Shown here piece by piece: positions 26,958-37,693 of a stretch of 64,000 nucleotides of DNA. The stretch covers positions 4,407,001-4,471,000 of the forward strand of contig NZ_CP073104.1 of the NCBI RefSeq assembly GCF_018138145.1, in the 5' to 3' direction. Position numbers and translations under genes: made by a program. This stretch comes from Pseudomonas sp. SCA2728.1_7 (GTDB lineage: Bacteria; Pseudomonadota; Gammaproteobacteria; Pseudomonadales; Pseudomonadaceae). The notes below the pieces were generated by a model. The model saw only the letters and a list, made by a program, of their open reading frames with translations. It searched no databases and was not told the origin of the DNA. The stretch's first letter is position 1. Each line of letters opens with the position of its first letter.

Positions 26958-27413
26958 ATGCGTGTATGGATCGATGCCGACGCCTGCCCACGGGCGGCGA
27001 AGGATCTGGTAGTGAAGTTTGCGCTCAAGCGCCAGTTCGAAGTGGTGCTGGTGGCCGGGCAGCCGCAGATCAAACCGGGGCTGGCCATCGTCAAACTGAT
27101 CGTGGTGCCGAGCGGGCCGGATGCGGCGGACGATTATCTGGTCGAGCACGCAGTGCCCGGTGAGCTGGTGATTTGCAGCGATATCCCGCTGGCCGATCGT
27201 TTGGTGAAGAAGGGCGTCGCGGCGCTGGATCCGCGCGGCAAAGAGTTTGATGCGCAGAACATGGGCGAGCGCCTGGCCGTGCGCAACCTGTTCACCGATC
27301 TGCGCGAGCAAGGCCAGATGAGCGGCGGACCGGCGCCGTTTGGCGATCGCGAGAAGCAGGCGTTCGCCAATGCGCTGGACCGGATCCTCACACGCCTGAC
27401 CCGCAAGCCTTAA
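26958..27413 (+). CDS. UPF0178 family protein (YaiI/YqxD)
   Basis: A 151-residue soluble protein. The ATG at 26958 follows GGAGG at the right distance, and the protein begins MRVWIDADACPRAAKDLVVK, the family signature of a PIN-like/NYN-like fold with conserved Asp residues. SDIPLADRLVKKG and FTDLREQG are further family blocks. Its molecular function is unknown; a nuclease role has been suggested by fold only. It is flanked by REP pairs on both sides and stands alone. Confidence 0.9.
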   Translation: MRVWIDADACPRAAKDLVVKFALKRQFEVVLVAGQPQIKPGLAIVKLIVVPSGPDAADDYLVEHAVPGELVICSDIPLADRLVKKGVAALDPRGKEFDAQNMGERLAVRNLFTDLREQGQMSGGPAPFGDREKQAFANALDRILTRLTRKP

Positions 27414-27431
27414 GCCCGGCACAAATCCCCT

Positions 27432-27520
27432 TGTAGGAGTGAGCCTGCTCGCGATAGCGGTCGGTCATTCAACAGATATGTGCCTGATACACCGCCATCG
27501 CGAGCAGGCTCACTCCTACA
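27432..27520. repeat. REP pair, long-spacer class (89 bp)
   Basis: Two inward REP copies with the GAGTGAGCCTGCTCGCGA core; arm ends AGCGGT and ACCGCC plus a pair of short internal arms, as at 63802. It fills the gap between the convergent yaiI and elbB genes. Confidence 0.9.
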
Positions 27521-27530
27521 GTAGACCGTA

Positions 27531-28199
27531 TCAGGCGTCGTTTTCGTGGGTCAGCTCGAGCACGCGGTCGACCAGTTTGTTGATCCCCGAAGCCGCCTCA
27601 CTGATGTTCTGCGCCAGCATGTAAGCCGGGGTCGTCACCAGTTTGCGCGCCTTGTCTTCGATGATTTCCGTCACCGCACAGTCTTCATGGGTGGCGCCCA
27701 TCTTGTTCATTGCCGTGGCGGTGTCGGTATCGTTGCCGATGGTGCAGGTTACGCCCGGGCCGTAGATCTTCGCCGCCAGTGCCGGCGAGATGCACATCAG
27801 ACCGACCGGTTTGCCCGCTTCGGCAAATGCCTCGGCCAGCGCCAGCACTTCAGGCTGGACAGTGCAGCCAGCGCCTTCGACGGCGAAGTTGGACAGGTTC
27901 TTCGCCGCACCGAAACCACCCGGCACGATCAGCGCATCGAAGTCGTCGACGTCGGCCTCGCGGATGTCCTTGATGTTGCCGCGGGCAATGCGCGCCGATT
28001 CCACCAGGACGTTACGCGACTCGGGCATTTCTTCGCCGGTCAGGTGGTTGATCACGTGCAATTGCGCGATGTTCGGGGCGAAGCACTGCACCTGCGCGCC
28101 GCGTTGGTCGAGGCGCAGCAGGGTGATGACGCTTTCATGGATCTCGGCGCCGTCGTACACGCCACTGCCGGACAGGATCACTGCAACTTTTTTGCTCAT
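27531..28199 (-). CDS. elbB: Isoprenoid biosynthesis glyoxalase ElbB (DJ-1/PfpI-like)
   Basis: A 222-residue cytoplasmic protein of the DJ-1/PfpI superfamily, formerly sigma cross-reacting protein 27A. The start MSKKVAVILSGSGVYDGAEI and the blocks DALIVPGGFGAAKN and VGLMCISPAL (nucleophile-elbow Cys at about 136) are diagnostic. E. coli ElbB has glyoxalase activity in vitro and a genetic link to isoprenoid synthesis; the physiological role is not settled. It stands alone; a 278-base gap follows on the right. Confidence 0.92.
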   Translation of the reverse strand: MSKKVAVILSGSGVYDGAEIHESVITLLRLDQRGAQVQCFAPNIAQLHVINHLTGEEMPESRNVLVESARIARGNIKDIREADVDDFDALIVPGGFGAAKNLSNFAVEGAGCTVQPEVLALAEAFAEAGKPVGLMCISPALAAKIYGPGVTCTIGNDTDTATAMNKMGATHEDCAVTEIIEDKARKLVTTPAYMLAQNISEAASGINKLVDRVLELTHENDA

Positions 28200-28434
28200 G
28201 GGTTTCTCTCCAGATTCATGGCGCTAAATGTCCACTAAATTGTCGCGCGTTGCCATAGGCTCAAGTGGTGGCGGCACTTGCATGGAACGCTTTCTACATG
28301 GATCGCAACAACGGCGGGGTGTTCATTATTTGGGATGTCTGTTGCGTGGCGAGCGGGTGATTTTTGGCGTGAGAACGCCGCTGACGAGCGGGAGTCCGCT
28401 AGCGCAGAGGGGATAAATGACTGAAAGAGGCGGC

Positions 28435-28459
28435 CAGCCCGCTCAGTGCCGGCGGGCTG
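28435..28459 (-). terminator. Possible terminator of dedA (weak)
   Basis: Stem CAGCCCGC / GCGGGCTG just past the dedA stop, followed on the minus strand by a weak CTCTTT tract. The rest of 28200-28477, between dedA and elbB, shows no gene. Confidence 0.3.
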
Positions 28460-28477
28460 TAGCAAGTCGCCAGCGCG

Positions 28478-29128
28478 TTACTCGGCTGGCGTCTTCGGTT
28501 CGGCAGGCTTGGATTCTTCGGCCTGATTCAGCAGTGCAGCTTTCGCGGCTTGCTCGTCGGCGTACACCTGCTTGGCCAGCCGCGCATTCTTGAAGCGGCG
28601 GCGCAACCACAGGCCAACGCCAAGAATCAGCAGCGCACCGAGTACCCACAACTCGTACTTCTTGATGCTGCCGAGCATGCCTTCCAGCACCGCGCCGAAG
28701 TGGTAAGCGGCGGCAGCCAGCGCGGTCGCCCAGATCGCCGCGCCAATGCCGTTGAGCAGCAGATAACGTCCCGGCGGATACCCCGACAGGCCGATCGCCA
28801 CCGGCATCACCGTGCGCAGACCGTAAACAAAACGGAAACTCAGCACCCAGATGTCCGGATGCTTGCGAATGTGCTCCAGCGCGCGGTCGCCCATCAGTTG
28901 CCAGCGCGGTTTGCGCGCGAGCAATTTGCGCCCGTGCTTGCGGCCCAGGAAGTACCACAGCTGATCGCCGGCATAGCTGCCGCAGAACGCCACGACCACC
29001 ACCAGGTTGATGTCCATGTATCCACGGAACGCGAGGAAGCCCGCGAGCACCAGGATGGTTTCGCCTTCGAAGAACGTGCCGAGGAACAAGGCAAAGTAGC
29101 CAAAGTCATGCAGAAATTGTTGGAGCAT
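28478..29128 (-). CDS. DedA family membrane protein
   Basis: A 216-residue inner-membrane protein with 4-5 hydrophobic stretches. The DedA/SNARE-associated domain is recognised by GTFFEGETILVLAGFLA (about 17-33), GDQLWYFLGRKHG and FRFVYGLRTVMPVAIGLSG (about 97-116), in which the conserved Arg residues matter for transport in this family. Recent work links DedA proteins to recycling of undecaprenyl phosphate and phospholipids. The C-terminal 35 residues are charged and cytoplasmic. Divergent from hemB. Confidence 0.9.
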   Translation of the reverse strand: MLQQFLHDFGYFALFLGTFFEGETILVLAGFLAFRGYMDINLVVVVAFCGSYAGDQLWYFLGRKHGRKLLARKPRWQLMGDRALEHIRKHPDIWVLSFRFVYGLRTVMPVAIGLSGYPPGRYLLLNGIGAAIWATALAAAAYHFGAVLEGMLGSIKKYELWVLGALLILGVGLWLRRRFKNARLAKQVYADEQAAKAALLNQAEESKPAEPKTPAE

Positions 29129-29169
29129 TGTCTGGGTGCTGGCGAAATGAACGCGCAGCCTAACCCTTC

Positions 29170-29200
29170 GGACACATTCATGAAAGTGTCCAAATGTGTC
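29170..29200. promoter_or_regulatory. Overlapping GTGTC inverted repeats upstream of dedA
   Basis: GACACATT (29171-29178) pairs with AATGTGTC (29193-29200), while GGACAC (29170-29175) pairs with GTGTCC (29186-29191). The two alternative pairings overlap. They lie 42 bases before the dedA start. Operator or regulatory RNA fold; unproven. Confidence 0.4.
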
Positions 29201-29209
29201 TCGACGTGA

Positions 29210-30349
<1,140 letters not shown>

Positions 30350-30367
30350 CCCTCCCAGGAACATTCA

Positions 30368-32593
30368 ATGAATACCGAAGGACTCACGGAAGTTGCAGTA
30401 AAAGAAGCTCAGCCGGTGGTCGAGCAAATCACCGAAACTCCGCCGGAGCTGGAGCCTGCGCCACCCGCGCCAGTCGCCGAACCTGTCGCGGCGGCGCCAG
30501 TGATTGCGATACCGGGCCTGGATGACAGCAGCCTGTACATCCACCGTGAGCTTTCGCAACTGCAATTCAATATCCGCGTGCTGGAACAGGCGCTGGACGA
30601 GTCCTATCCGTTGCTGGAACGCTTGAAGTTCCTGCTGATCTTCTCCAGCAACCTCGATGAATTTTTTGAAATCCGCGTCGCCGGTCTGAAGAAGCAGATC
30701 ACCTTCGCCCGTGAGCAGGCCGGAGCTGATGGCTTGCAACCGCATCAGGCGCTGGCGCGGATCAGCGAGCTGGTTCACGGTCACGTTGACCGTCAGTACG
30801 CGATCCTCAACGACATTCTGTTGCCGGAGCTGGAAAAGCATCAGGTGCGCTTCATCCGTCGCCGCCACTGGACGGTCAAGATCAAAACCTGGGTGCGCCG
30901 CTATTTCCGCGACGAGATCGCACCGATCATCACCCCGATCGGCCTTGACCCGACGCACCCGTTCCCGTTGCTGGTGAACAAGAGCCTGAACTTTATCGTC
31001 GAGCTCGAAGGTATCGACGCCTTCGGTCGCGACTCCGGTCTGGCGATCATCCCGGCGCCGCGCTTGCTGCCACGGATCATCAAGGTGCCGGAAGAAGTCG
31101 GCGGCCCGGGCGACAACTATGTTTTCCTGTCGTCGATGATCCACGCCCACGCCGATGACCTGTTCCAGGGCATGAAGGTTAAAGGCTGCTACCAGTTCCG
31201 TCTGACCCGAAATGCCGACCTGGCGCTCGATTCCGAAGACGTCGAAGACCTCGCCCGCGCCCTGCGTGGCGAGTTGTTCTCACGTCGTTACGGCGATGCG
31301 GTGCGTCTGGAAGTCGCTGACACTTGCCCGAAACATCTTTCGGACTACCTGCTCAAGCAGTTCAACCTGAGCGAGAGCGAGTTGTATCAGGTCAACGGCC
31401 CGGTCAACCTGACGCGGCTGTTCAGCATCACCGGACTGGACAGCCATCCGGAGCTGCAATACACGCCGTTCACCCCGCAGATCCCGAAACTGCTGCAGAA
31501 CAGCGAAAACATCTTCAGCGTGGTCAGCAAGCAGGACATCCTGTTGCTGCACCCGTTCGAGTCGTTCACCCCGGTGGTCGACCTGCTGCGTCAAGCGGCG
31601 AAAGACCCGCACGTTCTCGCTGTGCGTCAGACCCTGTACCGCTCTGGGGCCAACTCCGAGATCGTCGATGCGCTGGTGGATGCCGCGCGTAACGGCAAGG
31701 AAGTGACGGCGGTCATCGAGCTGCGTGCAAGGTTCGACGAAGAGTCCAACCTGCAACTGGCCAGCCGTCTGCAAGCTGCGGGTGCGGTGGTGATCTACGG
31801 CGTGGTCGGCTTCAAGACCCACGCCAAAATGATGCTGATCCTGCGGCGTGAGGCCGGTGAAATCGTCCGTTACGCGCACCTCGGCACCGGTAACTACCAC
31901 GCCGGTAACGCCAAGCTCTACACCGACTACAGCCTGCTGACCTCCGACGATGCCTTGTGCGAAGACGTCGGCAAACTGTTCAGCCAGTTGATCGGCATGG
32001 GTAAAACCCTGCGCATGAAAAAGCTGCTGCATGCGCCGTTTACCCTGAAGAAGGGCATGCTCGACATGATTGCCCGCGAGACCCAGTTCGCCGTCGAAGG
32101 CAAACCGGCGCACATCATCGCCAAGTTCAACTCGCTGACCGATCCGAAGATCATCCGCGCGCTGTACAAGGCCAGCCAGTCCGGCGTGCGCATCGATCTG
32201 GTGGTGCGCGGCATGTGCTGTCTGCGCCCGGGAATTGCCGGGGTTTCGCACAACATCCATGTGCGCTCGATCATTGGCCGCTTCCTTGAGCACACACGTG
32301 TTTTCTACTTCCTCAATGGCGGCGACGAGCAGATGTTCCTCTCCAGCGCCGACTGGATGGAGCGCAACCTCGACAAGCGCGTCGAGACTTGCTTCCCGGT
32401 CGAAGGCAAAAAGCTGCTGACTCGCGTGAAGAAAGAGCTGGAGCTGTACCTGACCGACAACACCCACAGCTGGAGCCTGCAGTCGGATGGCCGTTACATC
32501 CGCAATACGCCGACCGGCAACCAGAATCCGCGCAGCGCGCAGGCGACGTTGCTGGAACGGTTGGGTAGCCCCATCCTTCCGGTAAGCAGCTGA
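30368..32593 (+). CDS. ppk: Polyphosphate kinase 1
   Basis: Makes polyphosphate from ATP, reversibly. 741 residues: an extra N-terminal segment of about 55 residues rich in Pro, Glu and Ala (typical of Pseudomonas), then the N, head and two catalytic PLD-like domains. The phospho-histidine is H485 in [10 protein letters not shown]; the second conserved His follows in [33 protein letters not shown] marks the N-domain. The operon with hemB behind a Pho-box-like site, and the tail-to-tail arrangement with ppx, point to phosphate control of polyphosphate metabolism. Confidence 0.97.
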   Translation: MNTEGLTEVAVKEAQPVVEQITETPPELEPAPPAPVAEPVAAAPVIAIPGLDDSSLYIHRELSQLQFNIRVLEQALDESYPLLERLKFLLIFSSNLDEFFEIRVAGLKKQITFAREQAGADGLQPHQALARISELVHGHVDRQYAILNDILLPELEKHQVRFIRRRHWTVKIKTWVRRYFRDEIAPIITPIGLDPTHPFPLLVNKSLNFIVELEGIDAFGRDSGLAIIPAPRLLPRIIKVPEEVGGPGDNYVFLSSMIHAHADDLFQGMKVKGCYQFRLTRNADLALDSEDVEDLARALRGELFSRRYGDAVRLEVADTCPKHLSDYLLKQFNLSESELYQVNGPVNLTRLFSITGLDSHPELQYTPFTPQIPKLLQNSENIFSVVSKQDILLLHPFESFTPVVDLLRQAAKDPHVLAVRQTLYRSGANSEIVDALVDAARNGKEVTAVIELRARFDEESNLQLASRLQAAGAVVIYGVVGFKTHAKMMLILRREAGEIVRYAHLGTGNYHAGNAKLYTDYSLLTSDDALCEDVGKLFSQLIGMGKTLRMKKLLHAPFTLKKGMLDMIARETQFAVEGKPAHIIAKFNSLTDPKIIRALYKASQSGVRIDLVVRGMCCLRPGIAGVSHNIHVRSIIGRFLEHTRVFYFLNGGDEQMFLSSADWMERNLDKRVETCFPVEGKKLLTRVKKELELYLTDNTHSWSLQSDGRYIRNTPTGNQNPRSAQATLLERLGSPILPVSS

Positions 32594-32611
32594 GGCCTTG
32601 AAGGTCAAATG

Positions 32612-32761
32612 CCCCTCACCCTAACCCTCTCCCAGAGGGAGAGGGGACTGATCGAGGTGGATGTCAGGGTTACGCCGACTTGCAATACCGAGTCGAACTC
32701 AGGATTTGAAAAGCCCACAAATCGGCTCCCTCTCCCTCCGGGAGAGGGCTGGGGTGAGGGG
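32612..32761. repeat. 150-bp element with 22-bp terminal inverted repeats
   Basis: Ends CCCCTCACCC... and ...GGGTGAGGGG form 22-base terminal repeats with two mismatches; each arm also holds an inner GGGAG palindrome. The core contains CGAGTCGAACTCAGGATT. A longer copy lies at 57039-57304. It is non-coding and MITE-like. Confidence 0.8.
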
Positions 32762-32794
32762 AAGATCCACCTCCTGTCTCAAGCCGAACCCAAT

Positions 32795-32826
32795 AAAAAA
32801 GGCGATCCCTGCGGATCGCCTTTTTT
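32795..32826. terminator. Bidirectional Rho-independent terminator, ppk / ppx
   Basis: Perfect stem GGCGATCC / GGATCGCC extended by A6/T6, loop CTGC; serves the convergent genes from both sides. Confidence 0.92.
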
Positions 32827-32880
32827 GCACCTGTCATCCACCCACCTTCGGCAGCTCCTGCGGGGGAGATTTGCGGTGTT

Positions 32881-34383
32881 TCAGTGAACAGTCAGCACAA
32901 TCCCCACCCGCGTCAGCCAATCTGCCTCAAGCCCGAAATCTGCCTGAGTCAGCTGATTCTCATCCAGCCAGTTCTCCGGGAATTCCACATCCAGGGTGTT
33001 GCCCTTGGCGTGCAACACCACCTGCGGCATCGTCTGCGTGCCACGAATGTGGTGGAACAGGATCGCAAAGCGCAGCAGCACGCACAGGCGGATCAGCTTG
33101 TCGCCGTCGTCGCCGAAATCGGCAAACTTGTCCTTGGGAATGTTGCGGCGATGGCCGCGCACCAACAGCGCAAGCATTTGCTGGTCTTCGCGGGAGAAGC
33201 CGGCGAGGTCCGAGTGTTCGATCAGGTAGGCACCGTGCTTGTGGTAGTGATAGTGCGCAATATCGAGGCCGACTTCGTGCACTTTCGCCGCCCAGCCGAG
33301 GAGTTCGCGCCAGATGCCGTCATCCAGCTCCCAGTCCACCGCGACCTGATCGAACGCGTGCAAGGCTTTGCGCTCAACTCGCGCCGCCTGCTCCAGGTCG
33401 ACGTGGTAGCGCTCCATCAGCGAGGTCAGGGTGCGTTCGCGCACGTCTTCGTGATGATGACGGCCGAGCAGGTCGTAGAGCACGCCTTCACGCAGTGCGC
33501 CGTCGCAGTGATCCATGCGTTGCAGTTCGAGGGCGTCGAAAATCGCTTCGAGAATCGCCAGGCCCGCCGGGAAAATGGTCCGGCGATCCGGCTTGATGCC
33601 TTCGAAATCGATCTTGTCGACGTCGCCAAGCTTGAATAGCCGACGCTTTAGCCACGCCAGACCTTCGGCATTCACTTCGCCAGTGCCATGGCCGCCGGCC
33701 TTCAGCGCCAGGCCGATGGCGCGGATGGTGCCCGAGGAGCCGATGGCTTCATCCCAGGTCAGACGGTGCAGGGCGTGTTCGATGCTCATGATCTCCAGCC
33801 GCGCCGCCGTGTATGCCTGGGCGTAGCGGGCCGGGGTGATCTTGCCGTCCTTGAAGTAGCGCTGGGTGAAGCTGACGCAGCCCATCTGCAGGCTTTCGCG
33901 CAGCAGCGGCTCGAAGCGCTGGCCGATGATGAACTCGGTACTGCCGCCGCCGATGTCGGCGACCAGACGTTTGCCCGGAGTGTCGGCGAGGGTGTGCGAC
34001 ACGCCCAGATAGATCAGACGCGCTTCTTCACGGCCGGAGATGACTTCCACCGGGTGGCCGAGGATTTCTTCGGCGCGGTGGATGAATTCGAGGCGGTTGC
34101 GCGCTTCACGCAAAGCGTTGGTGCCAACGATGCGCACGGCGCCCAGCGGCATACCGTTGATCAGTTGGGCAAAACGCTTGAGGCAATCGAGGCCACGTTG
34201 CATCGATTCTTCGTTGAGCTTGCGCTCATCGTCGATGCCGGCGGCCAGCTGAACCTTTTCGCCGAGCCGCTCGAGAATGCGGATCTCGCCGTTCTGGGCC
34301 TTGGCCACGACCATGTGAAAGCTGTTCGAGCCCAGGTCGATTGCGGCGATCAGGGACAGATTCTTGGCTTGGGATTGCGGCAT
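32881..34383 (-). CDS. ppx: Exopolyphosphatase
   Basis: Removes terminal phosphate from polyphosphate and may act on pppGpp. 500 residues of the Ppx/GppA family: actin-like ATPase N-half with [15 protein letters not shown] (phosphate 1, about 12-27) and [14 protein letters not shown] (phosphate 2, about 141-154), then a helical HD-like C-half ([20 protein letters not shown] at about 348-367). Convergent with ppk across a shared terminator, the usual Pseudomonas arrangement. Confidence 0.96.
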   Translation of the reverse strand: MPQSQAKNLSLIAAIDLGSNSFHMVVAKAQNGEIRILERLGEKVQLAAGIDDERKLNEESMQRGLDCLKRFAQLINGMPLGAVRIVGTNALREARNRLEFIHRAEEILGHPVEVISGREEARLIYLGVSHTLADTPGKRLVADIGGGSTEFIIGQRFEPLLRESLQMGCVSFTQRYFKDGKITPARYAQAYTAARLEIMSIEHALHRLTWDEAIGSSGTIRAIGLALKAGGHGTGEVNAEGLAWLKRRLFKLGDVDKIDFEGIKPDRRTIFPAGLAILEAIFDALELQRMDHCDGALREGVLYDLLGRHHHEDVRERTLTSLMERYHVDLEQAARVERKALHAFDQVAVDWELDDGIWRELLGWAAKVHEVGLDIAHYHYHKHGAYLIEHSDLAGFSREDQQMLALLVRGHRRNIPKDKFADFGDDGDKLIRLCVLLRFAILFHHIRGTQTMPQVVLHAKGNTLDVEFPENWLDENQLTQADFGLEADWLTRVGIVLTVH

Positions 34384-34499
34384 GGTCAGGGGGTCTCGGT
34401 CGATAACCCCGACATCGTGCCACGATCAACGGCTGGCGCCAACGCGCATGGTTCAAACCGTTGATTCAGCGCAGAAAGTCGGTGACCGCTGCGCGGTCA

Positions 34500-34563
34500 A
34501 TCGCGAGCAGGCTCACTCCTACAGGTGAACGCATTCCCATGTAGGAGTGAGCCTGCTCGCGAT
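34500..34563. repeat. REP pair, short-spacer class (64 bp)
   Basis: Back-to-back REP copies around a GAACGCATTCCC spacer, located between ppx and the amino acid ABC transporter. Confidence 0.9.
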
Positions 34564-34590
34564 GAGGGCCTGAAAGCCCCTGTTTTTCTC

Positions 34591-35328
34591 TCAGGCTGTT
34601 GCTTCAACTGTGCCAATAAAGTTCGCCAGCTCCGCCGTCTGCGGATTGGCAAACAACACCTTCGGATCACCCACCTCATGCACCTTGCCATGGTGCATGA
34701 ACACCAATTTATCCCCGACCTCGCGGGCGAAGCGCATTTCATGGGTGACCATGATCAGCGTCATGCCTTCCTTGGCCAGTTGCCGAACCACGCTGAGCAC
34801 TTCGTTGACCAGTTCCGGGTCGAGCGCCGAGGTGATCTCGTCGCACAGCAAAACCTTCGGCGACATCGCCAATGCCCGGGCAATCGCCACACGCTGTTGC
34901 TGGCCGCCTGAGAGTCGATCCGGGAAGGCATCGAATTTTTCCCCAAGCCCCACACGTTCGAGCATCTCTCGCGCCAGTTCCGCAGCCTTGGCTTTCGGCA
35001 CTTTCTGCACCACTTGCGGCGCGAGCATGACGTTTTCGCCCACGGTCAGGTGCGGGAACAGATTGAACTGCTGAAACACCATGCCGACCTTCTGCCGCAG
35101 GCTGCGCAGATCGGCGCGGGCGGCGTCGAGGTATTCGCCATCGACTTCGATGACGCCATCGTTGATCGACTCCAGGCCATTGAGCGTGCGCAGCAGGGTG
35201 GATTTGCCCGAGCCGCTGCGGCCTATGATCGCCACGACCTGGCCTTCCTCGACGCTGAGGTCGATGCCTTTGAGCACGTGGTGATCGCCGTAGTATTTAT
35301 GCAGGGCGGAAATTCTAAGCAGAGGCAT
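34591..35328 (-). CDS. Polar amino acid ABC transporter ATP-binding protein
   Basis: A 245-residue cytoplasmic ATPase of the GlnQ/HisP type: Walker A GRSGSGKST (about 34-42), Q-loop QQFNLFPHLT, signature LSGGQQQR, Walker B LLCDEITSALDPE (here DEI replaces the commoner DEP), and H-loop VTHEM. The ATG at 35328, preceded by AAGGAGA, gives the family start MPLLRISALHKYYG. It overlaps the permease gene by 14 bases and is the last gene of the four-gene operon 37443-34591. Substrate unknown. Confidence 0.92.
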   Translation of the reverse strand: MPLLRISALHKYYGDHHVLKGIDLSVEEGQVVAIIGRSGSGKSTLLRTLNGLESINDGVIEVDGEYLDAARADLRSLRQKVGMVFQQFNLFPHLTVGENVMLAPQVVQKVPKAKAAELAREMLERVGLGEKFDAFPDRLSGGQQQRVAIARALAMSPKVLLCDEITSALDPELVNEVLSVVRQLAKEGMTLIMVTHEMRFAREVGDKLVFMHHGKVHEVGDPKVLFANPQTAELANFIGTVEATA

Positions 35329-35965
35329 GCAGTCTCCTTTCCAGGTAGCGCGCACTGAGGGACAAGGGGTAGCAGAGCAGGAAGTAGCCGAGGGCGACGA
35401 GGCCGTAGACCATGAACGGTTCAAACGTGGCGTTGGCGAGCATGCCGCCGGTCTTGGTCAGCTCGGTGAAACCGATGATCGAGGTCACCGCGGTGCCTTT
35501 GACCACTTGCACCGAGAAACCCACGGTCGGCGCCACGGCAATGCGCAGCGCCTGCGGCAGGATCACGTAGCGCAGCTGTTCCAGCGGATTGAGCGCCAGA
35601 CTCGCCGAGGCTTCCCACTGGCCATTGGAAATCGATTCGACGCAGCCGCGCCAGATCTCCGCCAGATAGGCGCTGGTGAACAAGGTCAGGGCAATCGCTG
35701 CGGCCATCCACGGCGAGATTTCGATCCCGGCCAGCGCCACGCCGAAGAACACCAGAAACAGCTGCATCAACAATGGCGTGCCCTGGAACAGCTCGATCCA
35801 TGTGCGGGCGATGCTGCTTGGCAGAGAGTTTTTCGAGATGCGCATGATCAGGATCAGCAGCCCGACAATCCCGCCGCCGATAAACGCCACCAGCGACAGC
35901 GCCAGCGTCCATTGCAGGCCGACGAGCAGGTTGCGCAGGATGTCCCAGAAGGTGAAATCGCTCAT
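35315..35965 (-). CDS. Polar amino acid ABC transporter permease (2)
   Basis: A 216-residue inner-membrane permease of the HisMQ type with about five membrane segments. ELFQGTPLLMQLFLVFFGVA and the EAA loop QWEASASLALNPLEQLRYVILPQA (about 137-160), which contacts the ATPase, are diagnostic. Starting at ATG 35965 (MSDFTFWDILRNLL) avoids an unsupported upstream extension. It overlaps the other permease by four bases and the ATPase by 14, so translation is coupled. It probably forms a heterodimer with the neighbouring permease. Confidence 0.92.
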   Translation of the reverse strand: MSDFTFWDILRNLLVGLQWTLALSLVAFIGGGIVGLLILIMRISKNSLPSSIARTWIELFQGTPLLMQLFLVFFGVALAGIEISPWMAAAIALTLFTSAYLAEIWRGCVESISNGQWEASASLALNPLEQLRYVILPQALRIAVAPTVGFSVQVVKGTAVTSIIGFTELTKTGGMLANATFEPFMVYGLVALGYFLLCYPLSLSARYLERRLHASA

Positions 35966-36630
35966 GCGCGGCTCCTGCTGATGTAGCGCCGGCCGATCCA
36001 GTTCAGCAGTTGGCGAATCAGCAGCGCCATGCACAGATAGATCAGCGTGGTCAGCGCGTAGGTTTCAAAGGCGCGGAAGTTGCGTGACTGAATGAAATTG
36101 GCGGCGAAGCTCAGCTCTTCGGTGGCGATCTGCGAACACACCGCCGAGCCAAGCATGACGATGATGATCTGGCTGCTCAGCGCCGGCCAGACCTTGCCCA
36201 GCGCCGGCAGCAGCACCACATGACGGAACGCTTCGAAGCGCGTCATCGCCAGCGCCGCTGCGGCTTCCAGTTGCCCGCGCGGAATCGCCTGAATGCCGGC
36301 GCGAATGATCTCGGTCGAATAGGCGCCGAGGTTGATTACCATCGCCAGCACCGCCGCCTGCCACTCGGAAATCTGCACGCCCAGCGACGGCAAACCGAAG
36401 AAGATGAAGAACAACTGCACCAGAAACGGCGTGTTGCGGATCAACTCGACGTAGACGCCGAAGATTGTCGAGAACGGGCGGATGTTCCACGCCCGCACCA
36501 GCGCCCCGACAATCCCCACGCCGACCCCGAGCAACGCGCCGATGGCCGTCAGCTCAAGGGTGAACAGCGCGCCGCGCAGCAGCAGGTCGGTGTTTTCCAC
36601 CACCGGCATGAAATCGAACTGATAAGCCAT
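35962..36630 (-). CDS. Polar amino acid ABC transporter permease (1)
   Basis: A 222-residue inner-membrane permease of the same family. ELIRNTPFLVQLFFIFFGLP and the EAA loop RGQLEAAAALAMTRFEAFRH are visible, with about five membrane segments from residue 18. It starts 21 bases after the binding-protein gene stop and overlaps the second permease by four bases. The asymmetric pair of permeases is typical of importers for His, Gln, Arg or opine-like solutes. Confidence 0.92.
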   Translation of the reverse strand: MAYQFDFMPVVENTDLLLRGALFTLELTAIGALLGVGVGIVGALVRAWNIRPFSTIFGVYVELIRNTPFLVQLFFIFFGLPSLGVQISEWQAAVLAMVINLGAYSTEIIRAGIQAIPRGQLEAAAALAMTRFEAFRHVVLLPALGKVWPALSSQIIIVMLGSAVCSQIATEELSFAANFIQSRNFRAFETYALTTLIYLCMALLIRQLLNWIGRRYISRSRA

Positions 36631-36651
36631 GAAGGTCTCCCGCTCAGTCGA

Positions 36652-37443
36652 TCAGAGATCGGCCGGCAGCGGCTCTTTCAGCCAGGTCTGCGAATTCTTT
36701 TCCAGTGCGCCGTCAGCCTTGGCGGTGGTCAGGATGTCGTTGACCTTGGCCAGCAGCGCCGCTTCGTTCTTGTTCACGCCAACGTAGACCGGCGAATCCT
36801 TCAGTTTCACTTTCAACGCCGGTACACGTTTCGGGTTCTTTTCGCTGATTGCGACCATCACCACGTTGCCGCTGGCGATCAGGTCAACTTGTCCTGCGAG
36901 GTAGGCGGCGATGGTCGAGTTGTTGTCTTCGAAGCGTTTGATGGTCACGCCTTCGGGGGCGACCTTGGTCAGCTCGATGTCTTCGATAGCGCCACGGGTG
37001 ACGCTGATGGTTTTGCCTTTGAGATCGTCGAGGCTGGCGATGGCGGCGTCTGGCGGGCCGAACACGGCGAGGTAGAACGGTGCGTAAGCGCGGGAGAAGT
37101 CGATGACCTTCTCGCGCTCAGGATTTTTGCCGAGGCTGGAGATCACCAGATCAACCTTGCCGGTGGTCAGGAACGGAATGCGGTTAGTGCTGTTGACCGG
37201 GGTCAGTTCGAGTTTGACCTTGAGTTGATCAGCCAGCAGTTTCGCCGTGTCGATGTCCAGACCACGAGGTTTCATGTCCGGGCCGACCGAGCCGAACGGC
37301 GGGAAGTCCTGGGGCACGGCGACTTTCAGCGTGCCGCGCTTGACCACGTCGTCCAGACCGTCGGCGTGAGCGGGAGCCTGGCTGAGCAACAAAGAGGCAA
37401 ACAGAGCGGCGAGGAGGGCGCTGTAACGCTTGGTCATGGACAA
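36652..37443 (-). CDS. Periplasmic substrate-binding protein of an amino acid ABC transporter
   Basis: A 263-residue periplasmic protein with a Sec signal (MSMTKRYSALLAALFASLLL, cleavage after about residue 27 AHA). The SBP family 3 fold is evident: GTLKVAVPQDFPPFG, DMKPRGLDIDTAKLLADQL (ligand loop), RIPFLTTGKVDLVIS and SRAYAPFYLAVFG. It is the first gene of the operon. The substrate is not identifiable; the adjacent divergent FadR-type regulator may respond to it. Confidence 0.92.
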   Translation of the reverse strand: MSMTKRYSALLAALFASLLLSQAPAHADGLDDVVKRGTLKVAVPQDFPPFGSVGPDMKPRGLDIDTAKLLADQLKVKLELTPVNSTNRIPFLTTGKVDLVISSLGKNPEREKVIDFSRAYAPFYLAVFGPPDAAIASLDDLKGKTISVTRGAIEDIELTKVAPEGVTIKRFEDNNSTIAAYLAGQVDLIASGNVVMVAISEKNPKRVPALKVKLKDSPVYVGVNKNEAALLAKVNDILTTAKADGALEKNSQTWLKEPLPADL

Positions 37444-37551
37444 TCTCCGGATCGGCGGGAAGTGATTTCTGCGTTCGGACAGAGCATGTGCCGTGCCAAT
37501 ACGTGGCTTTCGTCGTGGCAGGCCGCGGTTTCAGCGGCTTTGTTCGGTCTT

Positions 37552-37566
37552 ACTGGTCTGAACAGT
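37552..37566. promoter_or_regulatory. Candidate operator between the ABC operon and its regulator
   Basis: Imperfect palindrome ACTG-GTCTGAA-CAGT in the 250-base divergent region. FadR/GntR regulators commonly bind short palindromes with GT...AC halves; this is the best one I see, but support is weak. Confidence 0.35.
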
Positions 37567-37693
37567 CAGGTTGTTTTTCGCACCGCTATCGCGCATCGGC
37601 GTGGAGCACCGAACCCCGCTGGGGCACGACTTGCCGGACTCGACGAATAGCTTTACAACTAGCCGCACATTGGCCTGGCGCGTCTGAAAAACC

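Noticed and set aside
24641..27094. 817-codon open frame on the minus strand
   Set aside because: Antisense to the cytochrome c-FTR1 gene and part of the lipoprotein gene; Arg/Gln-rich without domains.
28235..28465. 76-codon minus-strand frame between elbB and dedA
   Set aside because: No ribosome site, biased composition and no recognisable motif.
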